A stretch of 33,549 nt of DNA, taken from NCBI GenBank assembly GCA_013823245.1, contig PNLU01000027.1, positions 1 to 33,549 of the forward strand, written 5' to 3'. Source of the stretch: Alcanivorax sp. GTDB lineage: Bacteria > Pseudomonadota > Gammaproteobacteria > Pseudomonadales > Alcanivoracaceae. Of the stretch, positions 1 through 11,700 are shown one piece after another (the stretch's first letter is position 1; every line of letters begins with the position of its first letter). The notes below the pieces were generated by a model. It saw nothing but the letters and a program-made list of their open reading frames with translations, had not been told where the DNA came from and made no database searches. The position numbers were made by a program, and so were the translations under genes.

Positions 1-24
1 TTCGTGTCGTTGGCACTGAACTGA

Positions 25-137
25 GGCCTCGGGGCGGGGTACTCCCTTCCAGAAGTGTGTGAGGCAGGAAGCCGAACGCAAGCCCCCAGGGACGGGTTCA
101 CGGCGGCTTCTGGAAGGGAGTACCCCGCCCCGAGGCC
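25..137. repeat. Long perfect inverted repeat (31-bp arms, 51-base centre)
   Basis: Bases 25-55 and 107-137 are exact reverse complements over 31 bp, separated by a 51-base GC-rich centre. The arms contain GGGGCGGGGTACTCCC and its complement. An alternative inner pairing (GAAGCCG at 68-74 with CGGCTTC at 104-110) competes with the outer stem. There is no T tract after either arm, so it does not look like an intrinsic terminator. It lies just beyond the ppiD terminator. I infer a dispersed palindromic intergenic element (REP- or MITE-like), but copy number cannot be seen in one window. The rest of bases 1-219 holds no credible gene. Confidence 0.75.
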
Positions 138-173
138 GTACTACGAAGCTCCACACTCCCCTGCCCGCAGACA

Positions 174-200
174 ACAAAAAAAGCCCCGCAAGCGGGGCTT
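174..200 (-). terminator. Intrinsic terminator of ppiD
   Basis: Read on the minus strand, a stem AAGCCCCGC / GCGGGGCTT is followed directly by a run of T. It begins 20 bases past the ppiD stop codon. GC-rich stem plus T tract is the classic rho-independent form. Confidence 0.9.
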
Positions 201-219
201 CTTCAGGACCATCACCAAC

Positions 220-2136
220 TCAGTTGTCGTTGTCGGCGGCCAGTCGTTCCGGGTACTGGCGGATGCGTCCGCTTTCGCGCAGCCAGGCTACCGTGTGGCG
301 GAAGCTGCGCTCGCCTTCCATCTCGCCAAGCTGTGCCAGCGCCTGGGCGGTCTGTTCCGGCGTCAGGCCCTCAGGGTCACCATCGCGGACAGCTTCCAGC
401 GACAGCGCCGCCAGGTCACCATTGCCCAGACGGATGATTTCCAGAGGACGCTCGGCCTCATCACGCGGACGCGGCAAACGGAACGCCCGGTCGACCAGCT
501 CGCGATCCGGTCTGTCCGCGCCGCGCTCCAGATCTGAAGCGCTGGACACGTCACGCTGCCACAGCGCAGCCAGAGCATCCAGATCGCCGCCTTCGGCCAG
601 CGCAGCCTCACCCTCGGCCAGCATGCTCTCGATACGCTCATACGCCTCACGCAGTTGCAGACGACGCACGATACGGTCACGCACCTCAGCCAGCGGGATC
701 GGCTCTGCGGGCTGGGAATCCGCCACGCGCACCACCGCGAAGCGCGTCGGGCTCAGTTCGATCAGGCGACTGTTCTGGCCGCGCTCGCGCACCGCCGGGT
801 TATTCAGTTCAGCGCGGACCGCCTGTTCGCGAGCAATGCCCTCGGGGTTATCCAGCGGGAAGAAGCCGGTGCGGCGCAAGGACAGTTCCAGCGTTTCCGC
901 AGGCACTTGCAGGTCCGGGTGCTCGAACGCGAGTTCTTCCAGGCGCATGACCCGGTCACCAAGCTCGGCTTCGGCCTGGGCCGACTTCATGTCCTGCTCG
1001 ATGTTGTCGCGCATATCAGCGAAAGCAGGCAGCTCTCGACGCTGGATGCGCGTCACCTTGATCAGGTGGATGCCTGCGTCGCTCTCTACCGGGGCGGAGA
1101 CTTCGCCCTCAGCCAGTTCAAAGGCCGCGGCTTCCATCTCCTCGGGCAGATCACCACGACCGATGGTGCCCAGATCGCCGCCTGCGGAGGCGGTGGCGGC
1201 ATCGGCAGATGCCTCGCCAGCCAGTGCGGCGAAGTCGGCACCGTCGGCCAGTTGCTCCCGCAGGGTCTCGGCACGAGCCGCAGCATCACTGCCGGTAAGC
1301 AGGATGTGCGACACGCGACGACGCTCGGCGCCAGACGCAGCCCGTTCGATCATCTCGCGACGGACGTTGTACTCCTCGCGAATCTCTTCTTCGGTAAAGC
1401 TGATGCCTTCCATGAAGTCGCTGCGATCCAGCAGGATGTACTCGACCTGGTAATGCGGCGGGCGCACAAACTCGTCGGCATTGTTCTCGTAGAAGGCAGT
1501 GATCTGCTCTTCGCTGATTTCAAACTCGCTGCGCAGGGCATCGGCGCTGACACGAATATAACGGACATCGCGGCGCTGTTCGCCCAGGCGACGCATCTCG
1601 GCCAGTTCATAGGGCAAGGCAAATTCGGTGTCCTCGACGCCGCTGCGGAACTGGTCCAGCACCATCTGCTCGCGCAGTGCACCGATGTAGCCGCGCGGGG
1701 ACTGTCCGATGCTGCGCACGGTGCGCTCGAACACCTGCTGCGAGAAACGTCCGGTCTGCGGGTCCTGGAAGTCAGGCGTGCGGGTGATTTCGCGGGCGGC
1801 CTGCTCTTCCGATACACGCAGCCCGGCATCCTTGGCAGCCGTAATCATCAGCACTTCGTTAATCATGCCCTGCAACACCATGCTGGCATTGACGAAGTTG
1901 TCGAGCATGTCGGGATCGATATCCGGCGCCTGGGCACGTACGTTCTGACGCACCTGCTGAACGCGGTTGTTGACCGCGGTACGCGTGATGGAATTACCCT
2001 CTACCTTGGCGACCACGTCGCCGCTCCCCCCACCGGTGAAGTAGCCATAAAAGGCCGACACCACGAACGGCAGGATAATCGCTGCCAGCAGGACCTTGCC
2101 TGCCGGGCCGCGCAAGAATCGCCTGAACCCCTGCAT
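220..2136 (-). CDS. ppiD: Periplasmic folding chaperone PpiD (SurA_N / parvulin, membrane-anchored)
   Basis: The 638-residue protein is close to the usual PpiD length (about 620). A short cytoplasmic N-terminus is followed by one membrane segment (about residues 14-34). A SurA_N-like region covers about 36-190. A parvulin-type peptidyl-prolyl isomerase domain lies at about 272-365, opening with VSHILL and containing GGDLGTIGRGDLPEEME. A long alpha/beta C-terminal region follows. PpiD is known to sit on the periplasmic face of the SecYEG translocon and to help newly exported proteins fold; its parvulin domain often has little isomerase activity. The start at 2136 has a GGAGAA ribosome site. 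It lies 27 bases past the tRNA-Asp terminator, so it depends on read-through or on a promoter I cannot identify. It closes the lon-hupB-tRNA-ppiD block. Confidence 0.95.
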   Translation of the reverse strand: MQGFRRFLRGPAGKVLLAAIILPFVVSAFYGYFTGGGSGDVVAKVEGNSITRTAVNNRVQQVRQNVRAQAPDIDPDMLDNFVNASMVLQGMINEVLMITAAKDAGLRVSEEQAAREITRTPDFQDPQTGRFSQQVFERTVRSIGQSPRGYIGALREQMVLDQFRSGVEDTEFALPYELAEMRRLGEQRRDVRYIRVSADALRSEFEISEEQITAFYENNADEFVRPPHYQVEYILLDRSDFMEGISFTEEEIREEYNVRREMIERAASGAERRRVSHILLTGSDAAARAETLREQLADGADFAALAGEASADAATASAGGDLGTIGRGDLPEEMEAAAFELAEGEVSAPVESDAGIHLIKVTRIQRRELPAFADMRDNIEQDMKSAQAEAELGDRVMRLEELAFEHPDLQVPAETLELSLRRTGFFPLDNPEGIAREQAVRAELNNPAVRERGQNSRLIELSPTRFAVVRVADSQPAEPIPLAEVRDRIVRRLQLREAYERIESMLAEGEAALAEGGDLDALAALWQRDVSSASDLERGADRPDRELVDRAFRLPRPRDEAERPLEIIRLGNGDLAALSLEAVRDGDPEGLTPEQTAQALAQLGEMEGERSFRHTVAWLRESGRIRQYPERLAADNDN

Positions 2137-2163
2137 TATCTATTCTCCGAATTAGCCTCAAAC

Positions 2164-2195
2164 AAAAAAGCGCACCCCGTCAAGGATACGCTTTT
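2164..2195 (-). terminator. Intrinsic terminator after tRNA-Asp
   Basis: On the minus strand a 12-bp stem with two G-T wobbles pairs AAAAGCGTATCC with GGGTGCGCTTTT around a short loop, and is followed by a run of T. It starts 5 bases past the tRNA CCA end and should end the hupB-tRNA transcript or a separate tRNA transcript. Confidence 0.8.
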
Positions 2196-2199
2196 CTGT

Positions 2200-2276
2200 T
2201 GGCGGAGCGGACGGGACTCGAACCCGCGACCCCCGGCGTGACAGGCCGGTATTCTAACCAACTGAACTACCGCTCC
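2200..2276 (-). tRNA. tRNA-Asp (anticodon GTC)
   Basis: The 77-base minus-strand sequence begins GGAGCGGTAGTTCAG and ends with an encoded CCA. It forms a seven-base acceptor stem (GGAGCGG / CCGCTCC). The anticodon stem-loop carries GTC (complement of 2240-2242) and the T arm has GGTTCGAGTCC. The anticodon gives aspartate. It lies 10 bases downstream of hupB, a position also known in pseudomonads, so co-transcription with hupB is likely. Confidence 0.97.
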
Positions 2277-2286
2277 GGTACACGAC

Positions 2287-2559
2287 TCAGTTCACCGCGT
2301 CCTTGAGGGCCTTGCCGGCCTTGAAGCCCGGCACGTTGGCCGCCGCGATCTTGATGGTCTGGCCCGTTTGCGGGTTGCGACCTTCGCGTTCGGCGCGCTT
2401 TTTCACCGCAAAGGTGCCAAAGCCTACCAGCGACACCGAATCACCACCCTTGAGCGCCTTGGTGATGGCGTCTACGGTAGCGTCCAGCGCGCGACCAGCA
2501 TCAGCTTTGGAAATGTCTGCTGCAGCTGCGATTGCATCGATCAGTTCTGATTTGTTCAC
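2287..2559 (-). CDS. hupB: DNA-binding protein HU-beta
   Basis: The 90-residue protein is the standard HU length and opens [20 protein letters not shown], which is diagnostic for the beta subunit. The helical dimerisation part spans about 1-45. The GFGTF signature is at about 46-50, and the beta-arm RNPQTG with its intercalating proline at about 61-66. HU binds and bends DNA and organises the nucleoid. The start codon is GTG (complement of 2557-2559), preceded by AAGGGGA. It follows lon, as in many gammaproteobacteria, but has its own strong promoter in the 165-base gap, so it can be expressed independently of the Lon protease gene. Confidence 0.97.
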   Translation of the reverse strand: MNKSELIDAIAAAADISKADAGRALDATVDAITKALKGGDSVSLVGFGTFAVKKRAEREGRNPQTGQTIKIAAANVPGFKAGKALKDAVN

Positions 2560-2628
2560 GAAAATCCCCTTTTATGATTTCCCGTTCTTCACTGGAGCGC
2601 TCGTCACGTCCCTGATGTGGAAGCCGAC

Positions 2629-2657
2629 TTTATACCAACGGGCCTGAAACCCGTCAA
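2629..2657 (-). promoter_or_regulatory. Sigma-70 promoter of hupB
   Basis: On the minus strand TTGACG (complement of 2652-2657) is separated by exactly 17 bases from TATAAA (complement of 2629-2634). Both boxes are near consensus. Transcription would start near 2622, giving a leader of about 60 bases before the hupB GTG. Confidence 0.85.
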
Positions 2658-2690
2658 GGAAGGGGCTTCCAGAGAGTCCGAGCATTTACA

Positions 2691-2712
2691 TTTGCTGATC
2701 AAAATCAGCAAA
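2691..2712. other. Hairpin between lon and hupB
   Basis: TTTGCTGAT (2691-2699) and ATCAGCAAA (2704-2712) form a perfect 9-bp stem with a CAAA loop. It lies 12 bases past the lon stop and just upstream of the hupB promoter. No T tract follows the stem in either direction, so it is not a textbook terminator. It may protect the lon mRNA 3' end or bind a regulator. Confidence 0.45.
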
Positions 2713-2724
2713 AAACTGCACTTG

Positions 2725-5121
<2,397 letters not shown>

Positions 5122-5140
5122 ATCAGGCCTCGATATCAGA

Positions 5141-5162
5141 AGCCCCGGATCACTCCGGGGCT
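5141..5162 (-). other. GC-rich hairpin over the clpX stop codon
   Basis: AGCCCCGGA (5141-5149) and TCCGGGGCT (5154-5162) form a 9-bp stem with a 4-base loop containing the clpX TGA. On the minus strand it is followed by TCTGATATCG rather than a T run, so termination would be weak. It may be an attenuator or stability hairpin between clpX and lon. Confidence 0.5.
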
Positions 5163-6451
5163 GCTTTGGAGGGTTGCTCGCTGCGCTCGTAGATCAGCAG
5201 CGGCTCCGACTCGCCCGTGATGGTGGCGGCGTCAATCACGACCTTGGCCACGCCATCCTGCGAAGGCACCTGATACATGGTATCGAGCAGCACATTCTCG
5301 AGGATGGAGCGCAATCCGCGGGCACCCGTCTTGCGTTCCATGGCCTTGTGGGCCACCGCGCGCAAGGCGTCTTCGCGGAAATCGAGCTCGACGCCTTCCA
5401 TGTCGAACAGGCGCCCATACTGCTTGGTCAGCGCATTGCGCGGCTCGGTCAGAATCTGGATCAAGGCTTCCTCGGACAATTCTTCCAGGGTCGCAATCAC
5501 CGGCAGACGCCCGATGAATTCGGGAATCAGGCCAAACTTGATCAGATCTTCCGGCTCGACGTCCAGCAAGGTCTGGCCGACATTGACGGTCTTGTCCTTG
5601 CTGCGCACCTCGGCGCCAAAACCGATGCCGCCTTTCTCGGACCGGTCGCGGATAATTTTTTCCAGACCCGCAAAGGCACCGCCGCAGATGAACAGGATAT
5701 TGGAGGTATCCACCTGCAGGAATTCCTGCTGCGGGTGCTTGCGTCCGCCCTGGGGTGGCACCGAGGCCACCGTGCCCTCGATCAGCTTCAGCAGCGCCTG
5801 CTGCACGCCTTCACCCGATACATCACGGGTGATGGACGGGTTATCGGACTTGCGCGAGATCTTGTCGATCTCGTCGATATACACGATGCCCATCTGCGCG
5901 CGCTCGACATCATAGTCGCACTTCTGCAGCAGCTTCTGGATGATGTTCTCGACGTCCTCACCCACGTAACCGGCTTCGGTCAGGGTGGTGGCGTCTGCAA
6001 TCGTGAACGGCACATTGAGCAGCCGTGCCAGGGTCTCGGCCAGCAGCGTCTTGCCGCTACCCGTCGGCCCGATCAGCAGGATGTTGCTCTTGCCCAGTTC
6101 GATCTCATCGCCTTTCTTGCCCCGGGCGCTGGTATCCGCGCCGCCGCGCAACCGCTTGTAGTGGTTGTACACGGCAACAGACAGCACCTTCTTGGCCCGT
6201 TCCTGACCGATAACGAAGTCGTCCAGGGTAGCCTTGATCTCGTGGGGTTTGGGCAGGCGCCGCGACTCGTCTTCCGCCGCGTCCTCACTGACCTCTTCAC
6301 GAATAATGTCGTTGCAGAGGTCCACACATTCATCGCAGATAAACACCGAAGGACCGGCGATGAGTTTGCGAACCTCGTGCTGGCTCTTGCCACAGAACGA
6401 GCAGTACAGCAGCTTGCCGTCGTCGTTCTTTCCGCCAGTGTGATCGGTCAT
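5150..6451 (-). CDS. clpX: ClpX, ATPase and unfoldase subunit of ClpXP
   Basis: The 433-residue protein matches normal ClpX length (about 424-430). It is the AAA+ unfoldase that recognises tagged substrates and feeds them to ClpP in the cytoplasm. The N-terminal zinc-binding domain has Cys17, Cys20, Cys39 and Cys42 (CSFC and CDEC). Walker A GPTGSGKT is at about 128-135, the pore loop GYVG at about 161-164, Walker B VYIDEID at about 190-196, and the sensor-2 region GARGLRS near 375. The ATG start at 6451 is the conserved one. It follows clpP after 85 bases, the standard clpP-clpX operon order, and precedes lon. Confidence 0.97.
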   Translation of the reverse strand: MTDHTGGKNDDGKLLYCSFCGKSQHEVRKLIAGPSVFICDECVDLCNDIIREEVSEDAAEDESRRLPKPHEIKATLDDFVIGQERAKKVLSVAVYNHYKRLRGGADTSARGKKGDEIELGKSNILLIGPTGSGKTLLAETLARLLNVPFTIADATTLTEAGYVGEDVENIIQKLLQKCDYDVERAQMGIVYIDEIDKISRKSDNPSITRDVSGEGVQQALLKLIEGTVASVPPQGGRKHPQQEFLQVDTSNILFICGGAFAGLEKIIRDRSEKGGIGFGAEVRSKDKTVNVGQTLLDVEPEDLIKFGLIPEFIGRLPVIATLEELSEEALIQILTEPRNALTKQYGRLFDMEGVELDFREDALRAVAHKAMERKTGARGLRSILENVLLDTMYQVPSQDGVAKVVIDAATITGESEPLLIYERSEQPSKAAPE

Positions 6452-6486
6452 CGGGATCGCCTCTACACTTCATTTCTCTTCAAGAT

Positions 6487-6526
6487 GCAGGCAACACGGG
6501 GCTTTTTCAAGCCTGTGGCCGCCTGC
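6487..6526 (-). other. Imperfect hairpin between clpP and clpX
   Basis: On the minus strand GCAGGC / GCCTGC, CAC / GTG and GGCTT / AAGCC pair stepwise around a GAAA loop, with small internal bulges. No T tract follows. It may set relative clpP and clpX mRNA levels by processing or partial attenuation. Confidence 0.4.
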
Positions 6527-6536
6527 GCCACGGCGT

Positions 6537-7169
6537 TTAAACGCTGCGCCGGGTAAGTACCTGATCTATAAGCCCATACTCCCTGGCGCGCTCGGCGTCC
6601 ATGAAGTTGTCCCGGTCAGTATCACGCTCGATCTGCTCCAGCGGCTGTCCGGTGTGGTGGGCCAGCAGCTCGTTCAGCTGCCCCTTGATCTTCAGTATCT
6701 CGCGGGCGTGGATCTCGATATCGGACGCCTGGCCCTGGAAGCCACCCAGCGGCTGGTGGATCATGATGCGCGAGTTGGGCAGCGCGAAGCGCTTGCCCTT
6801 CTCCCCGGCGGCCAGCAGGAACGACCCCATGCTCGCCGCCTGGCCGATACACATGGTCGAAACCGCCGGTTTGATGAACTGCATGGTGTCATAGATGGAC
6901 ATGCCCGCCGTGACGGACCCACCCGGACTATTGATATACAGGTGTATATCCTTGTCCGGGTTTTCGGATTCCAGAAACAGCATCTGGGCCACGATCAGGT
7001 TGGCCATCTGGTCCTCGACCTGACCCACCAGGAAGATCACGCGCTCCTTGAGCAAGCGTGAATAGATGTCGAAGGAACGCTCACCACGGGCCGTCTGCTC
7101 GATCACCATGGGCACCAGACCCAGCGCGGAGGGGCCTGTCGGTGCGGGAATACCGTTGTTGTGTGTCAT
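6537..7169 (-). CDS. clpP: ClpP, serine protease subunit of Clp complexes
   Basis: I place the start at the ATG at 7169 ([10 protein letters not shown]), giving 210 residues, close to the family's usual length (about 200-210). A longer open frame reaching 7307 adds 46 unrelated residues and has no support, whereas 7169 has AGGAACAG just upstream. The catalytic triad is Ser113 (GQAASMGSF), His138 ([10 protein letters not shown]) and Asp187 in the ERDTDRD segment, with the spacing of E. coli ClpP. INSPGGSV marks the oxyanion region. ClpP forms the tetradecameric proteolytic barrel that works with ClpX, and with ClpA if present. It lies between tig and clpX, the common gammaproteobacterial arrangement. 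Confidence 0.96.
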   Translation of the reverse strand: MTHNNGIPAPTGPSALGLVPMVIEQTARGERSFDIYSRLLKERVIFLVGQVEDQMANLIVAQMLFLESENPDKDIHLYINSPGGSVTAGMSIYDTMQFIKPAVSTMCIGQAASMGSFLLAAGEKGKRFALPNSRIMIHQPLGGFQGQASDIEIHAREILKIKGQLNELLAHHTGQPLEQIERDTDRDNFMDAERAREYGLIDQVLTRRSV

Positions 7170-7294
7170 GCACTGTTCCTGCGTTAACCGGTGTTTACTG
7201 CATCTTATGCCGCGCCGGGCGCGCAGGTCCATAAAGCCCACGTGAATCACTGCCGGGTTGCGCAAATCTTGCACAAACTGGCGATAATTAACGC

Positions 7295-7320
7295 AAAACG
7301 GGGCCAAAAGGCCCCGTTTT
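7295..7320 (-). terminator. Intrinsic terminator of tig
   Basis: AAAACGGGGCC (7295-7305) and GGCCCCGTTTT (7310-7320) form a perfect 11-bp stem with a 4-base loop and a short T tail in both directions. It lies 22 bases past the tig stop and separates tig from clpP. Confidence 0.9.
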
Positions 7321-7342
7321 GTGTGTGGGAACTCGCCGCCTG

Positions 7343-8644
7343 TTACTGCTGACGGGCCACCGCTTCCTCGTAGGACATCGCCTTCTCGGACACCTTGGCC
7401 TGCCCCAGCACCAGTTCGACCACCTGCTCTTCGAGCACGGCGCCTTCGATCTGCTGGAGCTGCTGCGGGTTGCTGTACACCCAGTTCACCACCTCTTCAG
7501 GCTGCTCATACTGAGACGCAATCTCTTCCACCTGGGCACGCACCTTGTCGGCGTCTGCCTTCAGTTCGTGCTTCTCCAGAATCTGACGCACGATCAGACC
7601 CAGACGCACGCTGCGCTCGGCCTGCTCGCGGAACAGTTCTTCCGGCAGCATGCTGGCATCGAACTGCTGGCCGCCACCGAACTGCTGCACCATCTGCTGG
7701 CGCATGCGCTGGATCTCGCCACGGACCAGCGCACCGGGCACGTCGAAGGTGTGCGCGTCGACCAGGCCACTCATGACCTGCTCCTTGACCTTGTTGCGCA
7801 GCGCATTCTTCAGTTCGCGCTCCATGTTCTTGCGTACTTCGGTACGGAACGCGTCCATGCCGCCTTCCTTGACGCCAAACAGCGCCATGAAGTCGTCGTC
7901 GATCTCGGGCAGTTGCTTCGCTTCGACCTTGTTCACGGTGATCGCGAACTGGGCGGCCTTGCCTTTCAGTTCTTCGGCCTGGTAGTCCTCGGGGAAGGTC
8001 ACATCAATGGTCTTCTGCTCGCCGGCAGACAAACCGACGATGCCGTCCTCGAAGCCCGGAATCATCTGCCCGGAACCCAGCACCAGTTGCTGACCGTCGG
8101 CGGAGCCGCCTTCAAAGGCTTCGCCGTCCACGGTACCGGCGTAGTTGATATTGACGCGGTCACCGCTGGCAGCAGCGCGCTCGGCCACTTCAAAGGTGGC
8201 GCGCTGCTCACGCAGTTGCTCGATCATCTTGTCGACGTCGGCGTCGGTAATCTCGGTGGCGGGTTTCTCCACTTCAACGGCGTCAAACGCCGCCAGTTCG
8301 ATCTCGGGATACACCTCGAAGGTGGCCACGAACTCCAGGTCCTTGCCCGGCTCGTTCACCGTCGGCTGGAAATCCGGCATGCCCGCCGGTTCAATGTTTT
8401 CCTTGCCCACGGCTTCGATAAAGCTCTCGCGCATCACTTCGCCCAGCACCTCGTCGCGCACGGCGCGGCCAAAGCGGCGCTTCACTTCAAGCATCGGCAC
8501 CTTGCCGGGGCGGAAGCCGTTGATTCGCAGGTTCTTCTGGGCATCAGCCAGACGGGCCTTGACTGCGCTGTCCAGTTTCTCCGCCGGTACGCCTACGGTC
8601 AGGCGGCGCTCCAGACCTGAAGTTGTTTCTACAGAAACCTGCAT
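7343..8644 (-). CDS. tig: Trigger factor, ribosome-associated chaperone
   Basis: This 433-residue protein (E. coli 432) binds near the ribosome exit tunnel and shields nascent chains. The N-terminal ribosome-docking signature GFRPGKVP is at residues 43-50. The FKBP-type isomerase domain is at about 160-243 ([32 protein letters not shown]), and the long helical C-terminal chaperone domain follows. The ATG at 8644 has AAGAGGAA upstream. It is monocistronic by appearance, with a terminator after it and a -10 element before it. It is the border between the conserved chaperone/protease block and the unusual envelope genes upstream. Confidence 0.97.
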   Translation of the reverse strand: MQVSVETTSGLERRLTVGVPAEKLDSAVKARLADAQKNLRINGFRPGKVPMLEVKRRFGRAVRDEVLGEVMRESFIEAVGKENIEPAGMPDFQPTVNEPGKDLEFVATFEVYPEIELAAFDAVEVEKPATEITDADVDKMIEQLREQRATFEVAERAAASGDRVNINYAGTVDGEAFEGGSADGQQLVLGSGQMIPGFEDGIVGLSAGEQKTIDVTFPEDYQAEELKGKAAQFAITVNKVEAKQLPEIDDDFMALFGVKEGGMDAFRTEVRKNMERELKNALRNKVKEQVMSGLVDAHTFDVPGALVRGEIQRMRQQMVQQFGGGQQFDASMLPEELFREQAERSVRLGLIVRQILEKHELKADADKVRAQVEEIASQYEQPEEVVNWVYSNPQQLQQIEGAVLEEQVVELVLGQAKVSEKAMSYEEAVARQQ

Positions 8645-8718
8645 AACTTCCTCTTTTAAAAGAAAAATTTGTTTCAGGCCTCTCTGCAGCTCGCAGTAGA
8701 GGGCCAGGAAGGGTCGCG

Positions 8719-8724
8719 ATTATA
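8719..8724 (-). promoter_or_regulatory. Likely -10 box of the tig promoter
   Basis: The minus strand reads TATAAT, a perfect sigma-70 -10 hexamer, about 75 bases before the tig ATG. No good -35 hexamer lies 16-18 bases upstream (the sequence there is GC-rich, TGGCGG), so an activator or a weak -35 may be involved. Confidence 0.6.
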
Positions 8725-8772
8725 GCGAAGGGTCGCCCCGCCCGCCACATGCGCTACCCGGTCCCGGGCCGG

Positions 8773-11700
8773 TTACATCTTGCCGACCAGGTTGATGAAC
8801 ACGCCCTGGTGGTCATAGCTGAGGTCCGTCAGGTCGTCGGAGAAGTCGCTGAAGTTGTAGCCGACGCCGAACTTCACGTTGTCGTTGACGTGCCGGTACA
8901 GGGCCGCCAGGGCGCCGCTGCGCTGATCGCGGGCATCCGGCAGATCCAGCAGGCGGGCTTCCACTGTGGTCTCCCACTGGCGGATCACGCGCCAGTCGGC
9001 CCGCAGGATGTAGAGGCTGGCCCGGCTGTCGAAGAACTCCGGGTTCTCCCGGTCCATGCTCAGTTGCGACAACCGGTAGGCGTACTTGCCGCCCACGCTC
9101 CAGCGCCGGGTCAGGTCGTACAGGGTGTCCACCGAGAACACATGGCTCTTCTGGATGAACTCTGCCGCGCTGTTGCTGATCGTCACCTGGTCGGCACTGG
9201 GCAGGTTATAGAACCAGGTGTACTTGGCCAGCACGTTGAGGCGATCATGCAGCACCGGGCGGAAACCATAGCCCAGCACCGCCTCGACAAAGCGCCCGTC
9301 ATAGAAGGAACCCAGTGAGCTGCGGCTGTCGGCATAGTTGAGCTTGCCGATCAGACGCCAGTCCGGCGTGAACTGGTAGCGCAGGCTGTTCTTCGTCAGC
9401 CAGGTATCGCGGGTGGAGCGCTGCAGGTCCGAGGCCTGGATGCGGTCATGGCGATACTCCAGCGCGCTGGCAATCCGCACCGTGTCCTGAACATAGCCTA
9501 CCCGGCCCGCCACCGCCTGACGTTCGTGCTCGGCGCCGGTCTGCCGGTCCCGCAGGGTGCCGAAGTCCAGGCTGGCGCCGTAGTGCCAGCGGTCGTTGGG
9601 CGCGATATCGATGCCCGTGGCGTGGATCAGACCGGTGGGCACATCACCGTGGGTGTAACGCTCTTCCACATAAATGCTGGTGGTGTCGGAGTAGCGCGTG
9701 CGCATGCCGGACACCAGGTTACCGCGCTGGGTGCGCACGCCCCGGGTATCGCGCTCGTTTTCCAGTGCATAGCCCAGATACAGATTGCTGCGGTCGGACA
9801 TCAGGAAGTCTGTTCCCAACCGGGCCCCCACGCCCATGTCGCCGCCGGAGAGCTCGCCATCGCTGCGCAGCCGGTCGCTGAAACGCCAGGCGCCGCCGGC
9901 ACCGATACGGCCGTTGTCTTCCTGGTTGCCGCTGCTGGCCGTGGTGCCCTGGGCGTAGCCATAGGCAGACCAGCGGCGACGGGAATCATAGTCGCCGCGC
10001 AGGATGACATCGGTGCGGTCCCCTTCGACCTGGGTCAGCGGCACCGCCACCGAGTCATCGCGGCGACGTTCCTGCCGCACGCCGCTGCTGACGCGCCAGT
10101 GTTCGTTGAGCTGGTGCCCCACATTGACCTCACCCGCCTCGGTTTGCAGGCCCTGGCGCTGGCGACTGCTGTCCAGTTGCACGGTCACGTCGGTGGCCTC
10201 GGTGACACGCACGTTCATGCTGCCGCCCTGCTGGGTCACGTCCCGGTCGGTGATGATCCCCGGTGACGAATAGCCCGCGTCCACCGTCTGCTGGTAGGCC
10301 GTGAGATAGCCGTCCGGCGCGCTCTCGCGCACATCACGGAAGCCCAACCGGGCATCGATGCGCGAAGCGCTGGCGCGGATATCGTCTTCCTGGCCCGGCA
10401 AGGCGCCGTTGCTCACCCCGTCGAAGTTGAAGCCGCCGTCGCGGGACAGGAAGGTGGAGCCGTCGGTACCACGGCTGCGGGCAAACTCGGTGCGCAGCCA
10501 GGTCTGGCTGCTGTGGCGCAGGGTCACGTCCACCGCGCCCAGATCACTGGTGCCCTCGCCCTGGCTGTTGCTGCCGGTCAGGCCGAGTTTCAGATGATCG
10601 CCCATCCAGTAGTGCAGGCGCCCGCCCTGGGACAGATTGCTGATCCGGTCAAAGGTAGCGCTGTATTCATAGCGCGCCACCAGATACACCTCATTGCCCC
10701 CGCCGGTGTCGGCGTTCACCAGCAGCTGGTCCGCCATGCTCGGTGACAGGGGCTCGGACAGCATGATGCGCCCCTGCAGGTAATCGATGTCGTAGTCCTG
10801 CACCGGCAGCAGGTTCTTCACCGCCAGTACCATACCGGACACCCGGTCGCGCACTTCGATACGCACCCGCTCGGAGCCTTCCAGAATATCCATCTGGCGC
10901 AGGTAATAGAGCGAGCCCCCGGTGCCCCGGAACTCGTCCCGCCCGGCGACCGTGCCCGGATCAGCGACAAAGCCATCCACCATGATGCGCTGCTCGCCAA
11001 AGCGGGTGACCTCGTCGGATTGCCAGTGGACGTTACCGCCGTACAGGGCGCGATCGATATGCGCGAGAGAGTTGTCCAGATAACTGGCGCGGAAATTCCC
11101 CCACAGGCCGTAGTTATTGTGCTTCTGCAACTTCAGGTAGAACTTGCCGAGTGTCGGCGCGGCGTCTTCCACCGTGCTGTCGTCACCGTAGGTCGGGAAG
11201 TGGTAGTCCGGATCGATACGCCGGAACATGGCATCCGGAGACTTGCGCAGGAAATTGCTGAACAGGTCTTCCACCGGGCCTTCAAGCGTGTCCGCACTGC
11301 TGGTGAGCTGCCAGCCGTCACCGAACTTGCCACGCACAAAATAGGCCAGTCGCCCGTCCATATTGAAGTCGTTGTCATAGCGCTCATCCTGAGTCACCAG
11401 TCGCGCCGGGCCGCGCGTGTCGCTCAGGGAGGCGGTCAGATCGGCAATGGCCACATAGAACCAGTCGCTCTGGTTCAGGGCCAGATCGCGCAGGTAGAGT
11501 TCGCCGTTGCCCTCGTGGTCGATCACCGCCACTTCCACCGTATGTTGCCCGGCGGGGAGGAATTCCTCGGCCACGAACTCGCCCTCTTCCGACAAGGGCA
11601 CCGGTCGACCGGCGACAAACACCTGGCGCTGATCCGGCACCTGGCGCCCCTGAACCCGGATGGTGCCGCCAGACAGCGGAATGTTGGACACCATCAGCCG

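Noticed and set aside
59-2241. Plus-strand frames of 464 and 528 codons opposite ppiD
   Set aside because: They are Ser/Arg- or Gln/His-rich shadows of ppiD, and one runs through the tRNA gene.
2691-2712. Hairpin after lon taken as an intrinsic terminator
   Set aside because: On the minus strand the T run precedes the stem instead of following it, so it does not fit a rho-independent terminator. Kept only as a hairpin.
7170-7307. N-terminal extension of ClpP by 46 residues
   Set aside because: The extension crosses the tig terminator, has no ribosome site and does not match ClpP; the ATG at 7169 gives the family length.
7319-8620. Long plus-strand frame opposite tig
   Set aside because: Antisense shadow of trigger factor; the translation (Leu/His-rich) resembles no protein and tig itself is unmistakable.
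8760-8772. GC palindrome around CCCGGG after the barrel gene as a terminator
   Set aside because: The stem is very short and no T tract follows it on the minus strand.
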